From positions 1 to 64,000 of the forward strand of contig NZ_QIBX01000003.1 in the NCBI RefSeq assembly GCF_003725995.1: a stretch of DNA of 64,000 nt, written 5' to 3'. How positions within the stretch are numbered: position 1 is the first letter of the stretch; every line of letters starts with the position of its first letter. The notes below the pieces were generated by a model that searched no databases, was not told where the DNA came from, and worked only from the letters and a program-made list of their open reading frames with translations. This DNA comes from Slackia equolifaciens. Its GTDB lineage: Bacteria > Actinomycetota > Coriobacteriia > Coriobacteriales > Eggerthellaceae. Shown here in pieces: positions 8,628 to 17,379 of the stretch. The translations under genes and the position numbers were made by a program.

Positions 8628-10235
8628 ATGACGGTCTCAGAAAAAGGGGAGGGCTTCGACGTCACTCGTGTGTGTGCGTGCGTAGGCTATGCCTCGCTCC
8701 TCTGTCTGCTTCAACTGGTTCTGTGGGGCGGTCTTCCTCTGGGGGAGCGTATGGGCTTCGGCGTTTCCGATGTCTTGTTTTGGTGGTCTGTGCCCCTGTG
8801 TTCGGCAATCGGGTTTTCGCTTTTGATAGTGGGGTTCGTTGCCGCCCGTGCGTCATTTCGTCATAGAGACCGTGCGGTTGTTCCGGTTGGCGCCGCGGCG
8901 CATATCGTTGTCGTCATCGCCTACATGCTCCTGGGTCTTGCGCCTTCCGCGTCTGGGGTTCACGTCTGCGCTCTCGCGGTAATGGCCGGCGTTGGCTTGG
9001 GGCTTGCGTGCGCCACGTGGGCCGATGCATTTGCGTGGTTCGATCGTGACTCGTCAGTGAAGCTCGTTGCCATATCGCTCATGGTGGCGGCGCTTGCCCA
9101 TCTCATTCTCAATCTTGCTGTGCCTCGTTTTTTGGCGGCAGCCTTCTGCGTGCTTGCTGTGATTGCGGCGTGCTCCCTTGGGCTGTTCTTTAAAGCGCGA
9201 AGGGGGAACGGGGGCGCGGGAGACCAGCGAGGCGCTTCGCCCACTCAGCCGAGTTCGGGCGTTGCTGCATTGGCCGAAACGATGAAGGCTGTCCGTAACC
9301 CGCTTTACTGTGCGGCCTCGATTGCCTTTTCGGTGGCCATTACCCGCATGCTCGCCCTGCTCCTTGTGCCCGAAACGAGCGCGGACGTGAATACCTTCGG
9401 CCTTGCTGGCGTCGCGATTGGATCTATCGTTTTGCTCCTTGCGAATAAGCGCACAGGCGAGAGCTTTGCAAGTAGCATCTCGATTCCGTCGCTGTTCCGC
9501 GTCTTGTTTCCCATTGTGGCAACGCTGCTGCTTGCACTTTCGCTTGCGGGGGATATGCTTGCTCTACCTGTGGGCGCCACTGTTTTCGCCATCTATTTCA
9601 TTGTTTCAGCGTTGATGCTTCCTATCTGTATCGATGCGGCAAAAGAACGCGGCGTTTCTCCGGTGTCGGCATTCGGGCTTTTCGCTGGCTTGGTATACCT
9701 TGTTTTTGCCATTGCGACGCTGCTTGGTATCGTTTTGCTCGGCGGCAATGTGGTTGACTCCAGAGTCGTGGTCGTTTGCATCCTCGTCGTTCTTTATATC
9801 CTTGCCATGGCGTTTGTCCTAATGGAGCGTCATGCGCGCGACTCCTTCAGCGCGGAAGCGCAGCGTGGCGGTGATGATATCGAGCGGCAAGGTTTGGCCG
9901 ACGCCGTGCGAGCGAGTTTCGAGGGGAGCGATTCCGCTTTGAAAGGCGGCGTCCAGGAAGGCGTCGCATCGAGCGATCCCATCCCATCTGATGGACCGGA
10001 TCCCATTGAGCGGCGATGCATGGTGCTGGCGAGTCAACGCGGGCTTAGTCCTCGCGAGACCGACGTGCTCGTGGCGTTCGCCCACGGACGCAATGTCGCC
10101 TACCTTGCCTCTCAACTCGTGCTCTCGGAGAACACCATTCGCAGCCACAGCAAGACGCTCTACACCAAGCTTGGCGTGCACAGCAAACAGGAGCTGATCG
10201 ATCTTGTGGAGAGCATCCAGCTTGAGTCCGAATAG
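8628..10235 (+). CDS. LuxR-family regulator with 12-helix membrane N-terminus
   Basis: Start ATG 8628 follows GGGGGAGGA with 7-nt spacing; upstream in-frame codons lack such a site. The 535-residue protein has about a dozen hydrophobic segments over residues 15-410, arranged like a transporter, a polar linker, and a C-terminal LuxR helix-turn-helix (about 468-530: GLSPRETDVLVAFAHGRN...NTIRSHSKTLYTKLGVHS). Such membrane-anchored LuxR proteins are greatly expanded in Eggerthellaceae and often stand beside Tat flavoproteins, as here. The membrane part may sense the ligand directly; the target is probably the divergent reductase gene. Both points are inference. Confidence 0.85.
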   Translation: MTVSEKGEGFDVTRVCACVGYASLLCLLQLVLWGGLPLGERMGFGVSDVLFWWSVPLCSAIGFSLLIVGFVAARASFRHRDRAVVPVGAAAHIVVVIAYMLLGLAPSASGVHVCALAVMAGVGLGLACATWADAFAWFDRDSSVKLVAISLMVAALAHLILNLAVPRFLAAAFCVLAVIAACSLGLFFKARRGNGGAGDQRGASPTQPSSGVAALAETMKAVRNPLYCAASIAFSVAITRMLALLLVPETSADVNTFGLAGVAIGSIVLLLANKRTGESFASSISIPSLFRVLFPIVATLLLALSLAGDMLALPVGATVFAIYFIVSALMLPICIDAAKERGVSPVSAFGLFAGLVYLVFAIATLLGIVLLGGNVVDSRVVVVCILVVLYILAMAFVLMERHARDSFSAEAQRGGDDIERQGLADAVRASFEGSDSALKGGVQEGVASSDPIPSDGPDPIERRCMVLASQRGLSPRETDVLVAFAHGRNVAYLASQLVLSENTIRSHSKTLYTKLGVHSKQELIDLVESIQLESE

Positions 10236-10503
10236 GCCTGCGGCGGCTGTTTTGAGCGTTCCAGGAGCTCGCTCGGCAAGGATGTAGCGTTCTGTTCTGC
10301 GATTCCGCTACTCGCAAGGGTCAGTTTTCGAAAATACTTAAAATCATGCGACGCAGTGAGGCCGGTTACTGCTTGATTGCCGATTGAGCGGCGCTCGCCT
10401 TGTTTATATAGTTCCATACCGATCGGTGAAATCTACACTGGGGCAGACTCTTGGGGTATCCGAGGGCGGGCTTTCTTCGGGCGATCGAATCGGAGGGGAT
10501 CTT

Positions 10504-11721
10504 ATGGCGCAACCGCGTAACAGGGTGCTGCCGCTTGTGTCGGCGGCGTTGTGCTGCTTCATCATCGGGGCATTTTACATGTGGAGCGTGTTCAATGCGC
10601 CGCTTATGGCAGAACATGGGTGGTCTGCGCAGGAGGTCTCGCTCGCGTATTCGATCTACACCTTCACGCTCGGCATGTCCACGCTCGCGGGCGGATGGCT
10701 TCAACGGGTCGTCTCTTCACGTGTGCTTTTGACGGCGGGCGGCATGGGGTTCGCGCTCGCATGGATACTCACCTCGTTCGCCACGTCGCTCCCCATGCTC
10801 TACATCTGCTTCGGCGTGCTAGGCGGCTTCTGCGACGGCGTGGTGTACAACGTTTCCATGTCGGTTGCCACCAAGTGGTATCCCGATAAGAAGGGTCTTG
10901 CCAACGGCATTTGCATCGGGTGCGCAGGACTTGCGCCTCTGTTGTTCGCGCCGCTCGGCAATGCGCTCATCGAGGCGTTCGACACCTCCGCATGCTTCAG
11001 GATTTGCGGCGTCGGATTCGCTCTCGCGTTTATCGTGGCCACTCGGTTCGCCGTCGCGCCGCCCGAGGGCTGGGCGCCATCGGGCTGGACCCAAAGCGAG
11101 GAATCGAGCCAGCGTGCCTCACGCGATTTCACTGCCAAGGATATGCTCAAAACCCCGATTTTCTATATGCTGTGGGCGGCTTTCGTGATGGCGGCAACAT
11201 CGGGGCTCATGATGACGGGCCATGCCGCCACCATCGGCCAGCAGCTGGCGGGGCTTTCGTCGAGCGACGCCGCCGTGACCGTGGGGCTTCTCGCGGTTGC
11301 AAGCTTTGCGGGAAGGCTTGGCTTAGGCGCCCTCTCCGACAAGCTCGGGCGCTTCACTATGCTGGGCGCTTCTCTTGCCGTGACGTGCGTGGTCATGCTC
11401 GTTTTCTTCTCCTCGGCGCATTCCTTCGTATCGTTCAGCGTCGTTTTGTTCCTTGTGGGGGTGTGCTTCGGCGGCGTGATGACCGTCATGCCCTCCATCT
11501 GCGGCGATATGTTCGGCCTGAAGAACTTTGGTTTCAACTATGCGGTGCTGTTCTCGGGTTATACGGTAGCATCGTTCGTAGGCCCGTCGCTTGCGGCCAC
11601 CGTGGTTACGGCTACAGGTTCCTACGACCTTGCATTCACGGTGGCAGGCGCTCTGGCGGCTTTCGGGCTGGTTTTTCTCGCCGTCGCCGTGATTCTGTCG
11701 AAGAGAATGCGCGCATCGTAG
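10504..11721 (+). CDS. MFS transporter, OxlT-like (oxalate/formate antiporter family)
   Basis: Start ATG 10504 is preceded by GGAGGGG; 405 residues with twelve predicted membrane segments. Family marks include the N-terminal FIIGAFYMWSVFNAPLM, the GGFCDGVVYN segment and KWYPDKKGLANGI between helices 4 and 5, as in OxlT-type carriers. These exchange small carboxylates across the inner membrane; the substrate cannot be read from sequence. It follows the LuxR gene after a 268-bp gap (10236-10503) in which I see no gene or terminator. Confidence 0.8.
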   Translation: MAQPRNRVLPLVSAALCCFIIGAFYMWSVFNAPLMAEHGWSAQEVSLAYSIYTFTLGMSTLAGGWLQRVVSSRVLLTAGGMGFALAWILTSFATSLPMLYICFGVLGGFCDGVVYNVSMSVATKWYPDKKGLANGICIGCAGLAPLLFAPLGNALIEAFDTSACFRICGVGFALAFIVATRFAVAPPEGWAPSGWTQSEESSQRASRDFTAKDMLKTPIFYMLWAAFVMAATSGLMMTGHAATIGQQLAGLSSSDAAVTVGLLAVASFAGRLGLGALSDKLGRFTMLGASLAVTCVVMLVFFSSAHSFVSFSVVLFLVGVCFGGVMTVMPSICGDMFGLKNFGFNYAVLFSGYTVASFVGPSLAATVVTATGSYDLAFTVAGALAAFGLVFLAVAVILSKRMRAS

Positions 11722-11870
11722 ACACCGGGATTCGCTGCTGCGTTGTCGACAATCGAGGGAAGGTCTTGCATCGCCGTGCGTGCTGACATCAGCTGTGTGT
11801 AGGCACGCGCGGGCGCGTGGTTGTTCGGTGGCGGCTCGATGCGCCCAGTCGCCCCGTGCGTTGCTTGGCC

Positions 11871-11876
11871 TATACT
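11871..11876 (+). promoter_or_regulatory. -10 box placing the uvrC transcript start at its ATG
   Basis: TATACT ends seven bases before the uvrC start codon and no Shine-Dalgarno sequence is present. The predicted transcript would begin at or beside the A of the ATG (leaderless). The -35 region is poor. Confidence 0.45.
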
Positions 11877-11883
11877 TTTACGC

Positions 11884-13923
11884 ATGAGCAACCAGAAACG
11901 CATACAGGAAATCAAGCAAGAACTGGCAAGTGTGCCAACGCTGCCGGGCGTCTATCTGTGGAAAGATAAAAACGGCCAGGTCATATACGTAGGCAAAGCC
12001 AAGCAGCTTCGCGCTCGCATGAAGCAATACGTTATGGGCCAGGATGAGCGCGCCAAGATTCCCATGATGCTCGAACAGATTGATTCGTTCGAGTACATCG
12101 TCGTCGAGAACGAGCACGAGTCGCTGGTGCTGGAGAAGAATCTGATTCGTCAGTATGCGCCGTTTTTCAATGCCGACTTCAAAGACGACAAAAGCTATCC
12201 ATTCATTGCCCTCACCAAGGGCGATGTGTTTCCTGCTATCAAATACACGCGTGAGAAGCACGTGGAAGGCACCCGGTATTTCGGACCGTACACCGACAGT
12301 CGTGCCGCCCGTGAACTCGTAGATATCGCGCGCAAGGTAGTGCCCCTATGCGCCGCACGCTGCGCTGAATGGCGCCGACTCAAGCGTAAGCTCGATAGCG
12401 GATCCCTTGACGCGTTTCTTTCCGAGGAGGGAACGCGCCCGTGTTTCGATGCTCATGTGGGGCTGGGGCCGGGGGCCTGCTGCGGGTGGGTCACCCCCGA
12501 GGAGTACGCCAAAAACGTTTCGCGCATCGAGCGCTTCCTTGCGGGCAACCGCCGCGAGTTCATTGATGAGCTTGAACAAGAGATGCGAGCCGCTGCTTCC
12601 GAGCTCGATTTCGAGCGTGCCGGGCGAGTCAAGCAGCGCATCGATACCATCAATGCGCTTTCCGACCGCCAGCATGCGGTTTCTTCCCGCAATCTCGACG
12701 CCGATGTCATTGGCATCGAGCGCGAGGAGACCATCGCGGGCGTGCATGTGTTCATGATTCGCGAGGGTCGCATCATCAACGGTAACGAGTTCGTGCTCGA
12801 TCGCGGCCGTGATGTGCCCGACGAAGACCTGCTGCATAACTTCCTGCTGCGTTACTACGACGCTACCGAGTCCATCCCGCACGAGGTCATCGTGGAAACC
12901 GAGCTCGAAGATGCGCCCGCTATGGAGGAATGGCTTACGCGCAAGCTCGCAAGCCCGCATGGGGCCAAGGTGCGCTTTACGGTTCCTCGCCGCGGCGAGA
13001 AGGCGGAGCTTTTGGCCATGGCTCGAAAAAACGCCGGTCATACGCTCAATCGTTACAAGGTGCGCACCAATTATGAGGACAAGCGAATCAACGACGCGCT
13101 TCTTCAGCTGGAAAGCGCACTCGCGCTCGACGCTCCGCCCATGCGCATCGAATGCTTCGACATTTCCACCATCCATGGTTCCTATACTGTGGCATCTATG
13201 GTGGTGTTCACGGGCGGTCGTCCCGACAAGAATCAGTACCGCCGGTTTAAGATCAAGACCCCGCTTGACGAGGCGAACGACTTCCTCAGCATGCAGGAGG
13301 TGCTTGGGAGGCGCTATGCCCCCGAGCGCATGGCCGATGAGCGTTTCGGCAAAAAGCCCGACCTGCTGATTCTCGACGGCGGTAAGCCTCAGCTTTCGGC
13401 CGCCATGGAGCAGCTGGCATCCATGGGAATCACCGATATTCCTATGGCCGGTCTGGCTAAACGCGACGAGGAGCTGTTCGTTCCGTGGCAGGAGACCGGC
13501 CCGGTGGTGCTGCCGAGCGGATCGGCGTCTTTGTACCTGGTCAAACACGTGCGCGATGAGAGCCATCGCTTCGCAATCACGTTCCACCGCGAGCTGCGCG
13601 GCAAGGGCATGACCAAATCGATACTGGACGACGTTGTGGGCTTGGGTCCCGTGCGCAAAAAGGCGCTGCTCAAAGCGATGGGCGGTTTTCGCAAGCTGCG
13701 CGAGGCGTCGCTTGATGACATTAAAGCGAGCCGCGCTGTGCCCGACGAGGTGGCGGAAGAGGTGTTCGCGGTGCTGACGCAGTATAATGAGCGAGCCTCA
13801 AGGCCGCTCGACGGAGGCGGGGCGACGTTCGAGGGCAACTCGGCGTTCTCAGATGACTCGACGTTTGAAGACCGAGCCGCCTCAGAAAGCGACATTCGGG
13901 TTGAGGCATTGCGCGAGGAATGA
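11884..13923 (+). CDS. uvrC: Excinuclease ABC subunit C
   Basis: 679 residues from ATG 11884. The order is standard for UvrC: GIY-YIG nuclease (residues ~20-100, LPGVYLW...QVIYVGKAK), cysteine-containing segment (CAARCAEW...CFDAHVGLGPGACCGW), UVR motif (ELDFERAGRVKQRI), the RNase-H-like second nuclease (IECFDISTIHGS, LLILDGGKPQLSA) and the C-terminal HhH region (VGLGPVRKKALLKAMGG). With UvrAB it makes both incisions in nucleotide excision repair. The last ~45 residues are acidic and low in complexity, beyond the usual end. It heads the uvrC-rapZ-yvcK-whiA cluster. No LexA box is visible upstream. Confidence 0.97.
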   Translation: MSNQKRIQEIKQELASVPTLPGVYLWKDKNGQVIYVGKAKQLRARMKQYVMGQDERAKIPMMLEQIDSFEYIVVENEHESLVLEKNLIRQYAPFFNADFKDDKSYPFIALTKGDVFPAIKYTREKHVEGTRYFGPYTDSRAARELVDIARKVVPLCAARCAEWRRLKRKLDSGSLDAFLSEEGTRPCFDAHVGLGPGACCGWVTPEEYAKNVSRIERFLAGNRREFIDELEQEMRAAASELDFERAGRVKQRIDTINALSDRQHAVSSRNLDADVIGIEREETIAGVHVFMIREGRIINGNEFVLDRGRDVPDEDLLHNFLLRYYDATESIPHEVIVETELEDAPAMEEWLTRKLASPHGAKVRFTVPRRGEKAELLAMARKNAGHTLNRYKVRTNYEDKRINDALLQLESALALDAPPMRIECFDISTIHGSYTVASMVVFTGGRPDKNQYRRFKIKTPLDEANDFLSMQEVLGRRYAPERMADERFGKKPDLLILDGGKPQLSAAMEQLASMGITDIPMAGLAKRDEELFVPWQETGPVVLPSGSASLYLVKHVRDESHRFAITFHRELRGKGMTKSILDDVVGLGPVRKKALLKAMGGFRKLREASLDDIKASRAVPDEVAEEVFAVLTQYNERASRPLDGGGATFEGNSAFSDDSTFEDRAASESDIRVEALREE

Positions 13924-14007
13924 TTTCGATTACATGGAACGCGCCCTCGAGGCGCACAATGGCAGCATATCCTAGATTCGGCGGAATCGAAGAGAAAGGT
14001 GTTCGTG

Positions 14008-14958
14008 ATGGGTGAGACGATCGTCGGCGCGGATGAGCGCAACGGCCTGGTGATCATCACCGGCATGAGCGGCGCGGGCCGCACCGAGGCGATGCACGCG
14101 TTCGAGGACCTCGGCTATTTCTGTATCGACAACCTTCCGGCAAGCCTCATCTCCAACCTCCTTGCTGTAGCCACTGCCTCCGACACCGACAAGACGCGTC
14201 GCTTGGCGGTGGTGTGCGACGCGCGCAACAAGGCGTTCTTCGCCGATCTCGAGGGCGAGCTCGATGAGCTACGCGAACGCGGCGTGAAGTATCGCGTCCT
14301 GTTTCTCGATGCCGATGACGATAAGCTCGTGGCGCGCTACAAGGCGAGCCGCCGCCGTCATCCGCTGTGCGAAGAAGGCATGACCATCGCGCAGGGCATC
14401 GAAGCCGAGCGTGCGCTTCTGTTCTCGCTGCGCTCCGGCGCCGACGACGTGATCAACACCACCGAACTGCTCCCTATGCAGCTGCGCTCGCGTATTCGCG
14501 AGCTGTTCTCCACTAACGGCGAGCGCGAGGGGCTCGCTGTCACGGTGTATTCGTTCGGCTTCAAGCACGGCGCGGCCGACGATGCCGACATCGTGATGGA
14601 CGTGCGCTTTCTTCCTAACCCCTATTACGATCCCACGCTGCGTCCCCTTACCGGGCTCGATGCTCCTGTGCGCGACTTCGTGATGTTCCGCGATGAGACG
14701 GTTGATTTTCTGGATAAGTGGAAAGGCCTGCTTGACGTGGTTATGCCGGGCTACGTGAAAGAGGGCAAGCAGCAGCTGGCTATCGCGGTGGGATGCACGG
14801 GCGGTCAACATCGCAGCGTTGCGATTGCAGAGGCCACGGGCGACCACCTGAAGACAAAGGGCTATCGCGTGAGCGTTTCGCATCGCGACTTGGCGCTTGC
14901 TGAATCGGTGAAATCGGCGCTCGAGCCCGTTCCCGCCCCCAAGAAGAAGGAGGCGTAA
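14008..14958 (+). CDS. rapZ: RapZ-family nucleotide-binding protein (RNase adapter homologue)
   Basis: ATG 14008 has GAAAGG eight bases upstream; a GTG at 13999 would overlap that site. The 316-residue protein shows a P-loop GMSGAGRTEAM in which Arg replaces the usual Lys (common in actinobacterial members), the FEDLGYFCIDNLP block, a second nucleotide site and the C-terminal CTGGQHRSVAIAE motif. In enterobacteria RapZ steers RNase E toward GlmZ RNA; in actinobacteria the role is less clear. The stop overlaps the next start (TAATG), so it is translationally coupled to yvcK. Confidence 0.93.
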   Translation: MGETIVGADERNGLVIITGMSGAGRTEAMHAFEDLGYFCIDNLPASLISNLLAVATASDTDKTRRLAVVCDARNKAFFADLEGELDELRERGVKYRVLFLDADDDKLVARYKASRRRHPLCEEGMTIAQGIEAERALLFSLRSGADDVINTTELLPMQLRSRIRELFSTNGEREGLAVTVYSFGFKHGAADDADIVMDVRFLPNPYYDPTLRPLTGLDAPVRDFVMFRDETVDFLDKWKGLLDVVMPGYVKEGKQQLAIAVGCTGGQHRSVAIAEATGDHLKTKGYRVSVSHRDLALAESVKSALEPVPAPKKKEA

Positions 14959-16103
14959 TGGACGGCTCCACCGATATGAGCCGCCCCTTCAAGTACGACC
15001 CTGCGGCCACGGCTGCCTTCGCGCGCCTGCGCGAGAAGGTGGGGGATACGGTGCTCCACGATACCGCGGCCCCCGTCAAGGCCGTCGTGATCGGCGGCGG
15101 CACGGGCGCTCCCGTGTCTATACGCACGCTGCTTACGCTTGAGGCCGACGTGTCGGCCGTGGTGGCTATGGCGGATGACGGCGGTTCGACGGGCATCCTG
15201 CGCGAGGAGGCCGGCGTGCTTCCTCCAGGCGACATCCGTAAGTGCCTCGCCGCGATGGCAGCTAACGACGGCGATCCGCTGACACGTGCGTTCAAATGCC
15301 GATTTTCGTTTGCTCGCAACCATACGCTCGGAAATCTCATGCTCTCGGCGTTGGAGGATGCAACTGGCTCTCTGCCCGAGGCCATTGCCATCTGCGGCAG
15401 GCTGCTGGGCTCGCGCGGGCATGTGTTTCCGTCTACGCTCGAACACGTGCGTCTATGCGCCGAAACCTACGACGGGGTGCGCATTAGCGGGCAGGCGGCG
15501 GCGTGTAAATCGCGTACGGCGCTGCGCCGCGTGTGGCTGGAATCCAATGAGCCCATCCATGCGTACGGGCCCGCGCTCGATGCGATTCGCGAGGCCGATC
15601 TGATTGTGTTGGGTCCGGGGTCGCTGTTTACGTCCATCATCCCCAACTTGCTCGTGCCCGGCGTGACCGATGCGATCCGCGCTTCGTGCGGCGTGACGCT
15701 GTTCGTATGCTCGCTCGCCGACATGCAGGGCGAAACCTGGGGCCTTTCGGCTCTGGAGCATTACGAATCGCTCGAGCGCCATGGCATGGGCGGGCTGATC
15801 GACTACATGCTCATCCATAGCCCTGGAGCGCTCAGGCCTTCGGCGAGCGGCTCACGTGCCGATGCGCCGGCTTTGGAGCATTCCGTGGAGAGGTTCCGCA
15901 TGAAGCGCGACGAAGGCGCGATGCCGGTCATTAGGCCTGTTCGCGCCGATTACGCCGATGCATGCGCCATCCAGGACCGCGGCACCGTGGTGCTCGTGCG
16001 CAACGTTGTCGACCCGCTGCGTCCCACGTGGCATAACCCCGAGGCGTTGCGCGATGCGTTCCGCTCCGTGATCAGGCTGTCACGCGCTCGCGGCATCCGC
16101 TGA
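14958..16103 (+). CDS. yvcK: YvcK/CofD-like gluconeogenesis factor
   Basis: The 381-residue protein begins at an ATG sharing one base with the rapZ stop, with AAGGAGG ahead of it. Conserved blocks are VIGGGTGAPVSIRTLL, ADDGGSTGILREE, LPPGDIRKCL, NHTLGNLMLSAL and LIVLGPGSLFTSIIPNL. YvcK is a UDP-sugar-binding protein needed for growth on gluconeogenic carbon and for cell shape in Firmicutes; it is structurally related to CofD but not shown to make F420. Its place between rapZ and whiA is the classical order. Confidence 0.92.
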   Translation: MDGSTDMSRPFKYDPAATAAFARLREKVGDTVLHDTAAPVKAVVIGGGTGAPVSIRTLLTLEADVSAVVAMADDGGSTGILREEAGVLPPGDIRKCLAAMAANDGDPLTRAFKCRFSFARNHTLGNLMLSALEDATGSLPEAIAICGRLLGSRGHVFPSTLEHVRLCAETYDGVRISGQAAACKSRTALRRVWLESNEPIHAYGPALDAIREADLIVLGPGSLFTSIIPNLLVPGVTDAIRASCGVTLFVCSLADMQGETWGLSALEHYESLERHGMGGLIDYMLIHSPGALRPSASGSRADAPALEHSVERFRMKRDEGAMPVIRPVRADYADACAIQDRGTVVLVRNVVDPLRPTWHNPEALRDAFRSVIRLSRARGIR

Positions 16104-16270
16104 CCGCTGCCGTTGTCTGCCGACGCTCGGATGTCAATTTGAGCGGGGGCGGAAGACGCGGCAGGCATGAGTCGCAAGCGCGCTGTCAGCGATGGACAAT
16201 GCCGACGGTCATGTTCTGCGGCCAGTCTCCATTATTTCGTATATACAGAGAAAGCTAGAAACCATATATC

Positions 16271-17194
16271 ATGTCGTTCACCTCAGAAGTAAAAGACGAG
16301 CTCACGCGCGTGCTGCCTGGATGCAGCCACTGCGACAAGGCCACCCTCGCCGCCCTTGTGCGCATCGAGGGCACGCTGTTCTTTTCTGGTCCGGGCAAGT
16401 ACCGTCTTGAGGTGGCTACCGAAATCAGCTCGGTGGCGCGCCTGGTCATTCGCTCGCTTCACCAGATTTATGCCTTGCGGACGGAGCTCACGGTGCGTCG
16501 CAGCGTTTTGCATAAAACCCCTAACTTTCTTATCACGGTGCCCTCTCAGCCAAAGCTTGAGGCTGCGTTGCGCGACCTGGGCGTGTTGGGCGAGGCGGGG
16601 CTTGAGATGGGTATCGACGAAAAGCTCGTGGAAAAGACCTGTTGCGCCGCGGCGTACCTGCGCGGTGCGTTTCTAGGGAGCGGATTTATCGCCGACCCAC
16701 GCGGCGATTTCCATTTCGAGATTACCGTGGCAAGCGAGGAGATGGCAAACGGCATCGTGTCGCTGCTAGCGGAGCGCGACATCTCTGCGCGCATTCTTCA
16801 GCGTCGCAGCTCCTTTATTGTGTATCTCAAAAGCGGTACGGCAATCTCCGACTTTCTGGCGTTTGTGGGGGCGCATCAAAGCGCGCTGCGCATGGAAAAC
16901 GAACGTGTGCGCAAGAGCGTGCGCAACAACGTGAACCGCAAGGTGAACGCCGAGGTGGCGAATCAGGCGAAGAGCTCCGAGGCGGCGGTGGAGCAGATCG
17001 TGAGCATCCGCAAGCTGGCCGAGAGCGGCAAGGTGGCCGATTTGGCGCCGGGGCTGCAGGAGTTCGTGCGTCTGCGTCTGCAGTATCCCAACGCCAGTCT
17101 TAAGGAGCTGGGCGAGCGCGCCAATCCGCCTCTGTCCAAGAGCGCTGTCTATCATCGCGTGCGGCGTCTGGAGCAGCTGGCGAAAGACCTTTGA
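16271..17194 (+). CDS. whiA: Sporulation-type regulator WhiA
   Basis: 307 residues from ATG 16271 (SFTSEVKDELTRV...). The LAGLIDADG-derived fold is visible with AAYLRGAFLGSGFI and RMENERVRKSVRNNVNR, followed by a C-terminal helix-turn-helix (NASLKELGERANPPLSKSAV). WhiA is a DNA-binding regulator of division and sporulation genes in actinobacteria and is conserved in non-sporulating Gram-positives. A 167-bp gap before it carries only a weak TATATA box, so it may have its own promoter besides read-through from yvcK. Confidence 0.95.
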   Translation: MSFTSEVKDELTRVLPGCSHCDKATLAALVRIEGTLFFSGPGKYRLEVATEISSVARLVIRSLHQIYALRTELTVRRSVLHKTPNFLITVPSQPKLEAALRDLGVLGEAGLEMGIDEKLVEKTCCAAAYLRGAFLGSGFIADPRGDFHFEITVASEEMANGIVSLLAERDISARILQRRSSFIVYLKSGTAISDFLAFVGAHQSALRMENERVRKSVRNNVNRKVNAEVANQAKSSEAAVEQIVSIRKLAESGKVADLAPGLQEFVRLRLQYPNASLKELGERANPPLSKSAVYHRVRRLEQLAKDL

Positions 17195-17279
17195 TTCCGC
17201 ACGAGGCATTCGACTCGGTAAATCTTGCGCATGTGAATGTTTCCGGCGTGTTTCGAGATGCGTTTCGGGTGGACTATTT

Positions 17280-17309
17280 TTGTAATCTGTCCATTTGGGG
17301 TGGTAGAAT
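17280..17309 (+). promoter_or_regulatory. Probable promoter of the NSS transporter gene
   Basis: TTGTAA at 17280-17285 and TAGAAT at 17304-17309, 18 bp apart, 70 bp upstream of the start codon. Confidence 0.45.
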
Positions 17310-17379
17310 CTTGAGCGTTTCTGTCGCTTGAGAGAGCGCGTCGATCGCAGTGGGCGTAAGACGCTAGCAAGGAGTCACC

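Noticed and set aside
12346-13587. Long minus-strand frame opposite uvrC
   Set aside because: A shadow of GC-rich coding sequence; uvrC on the plus strand is complete with all domains.
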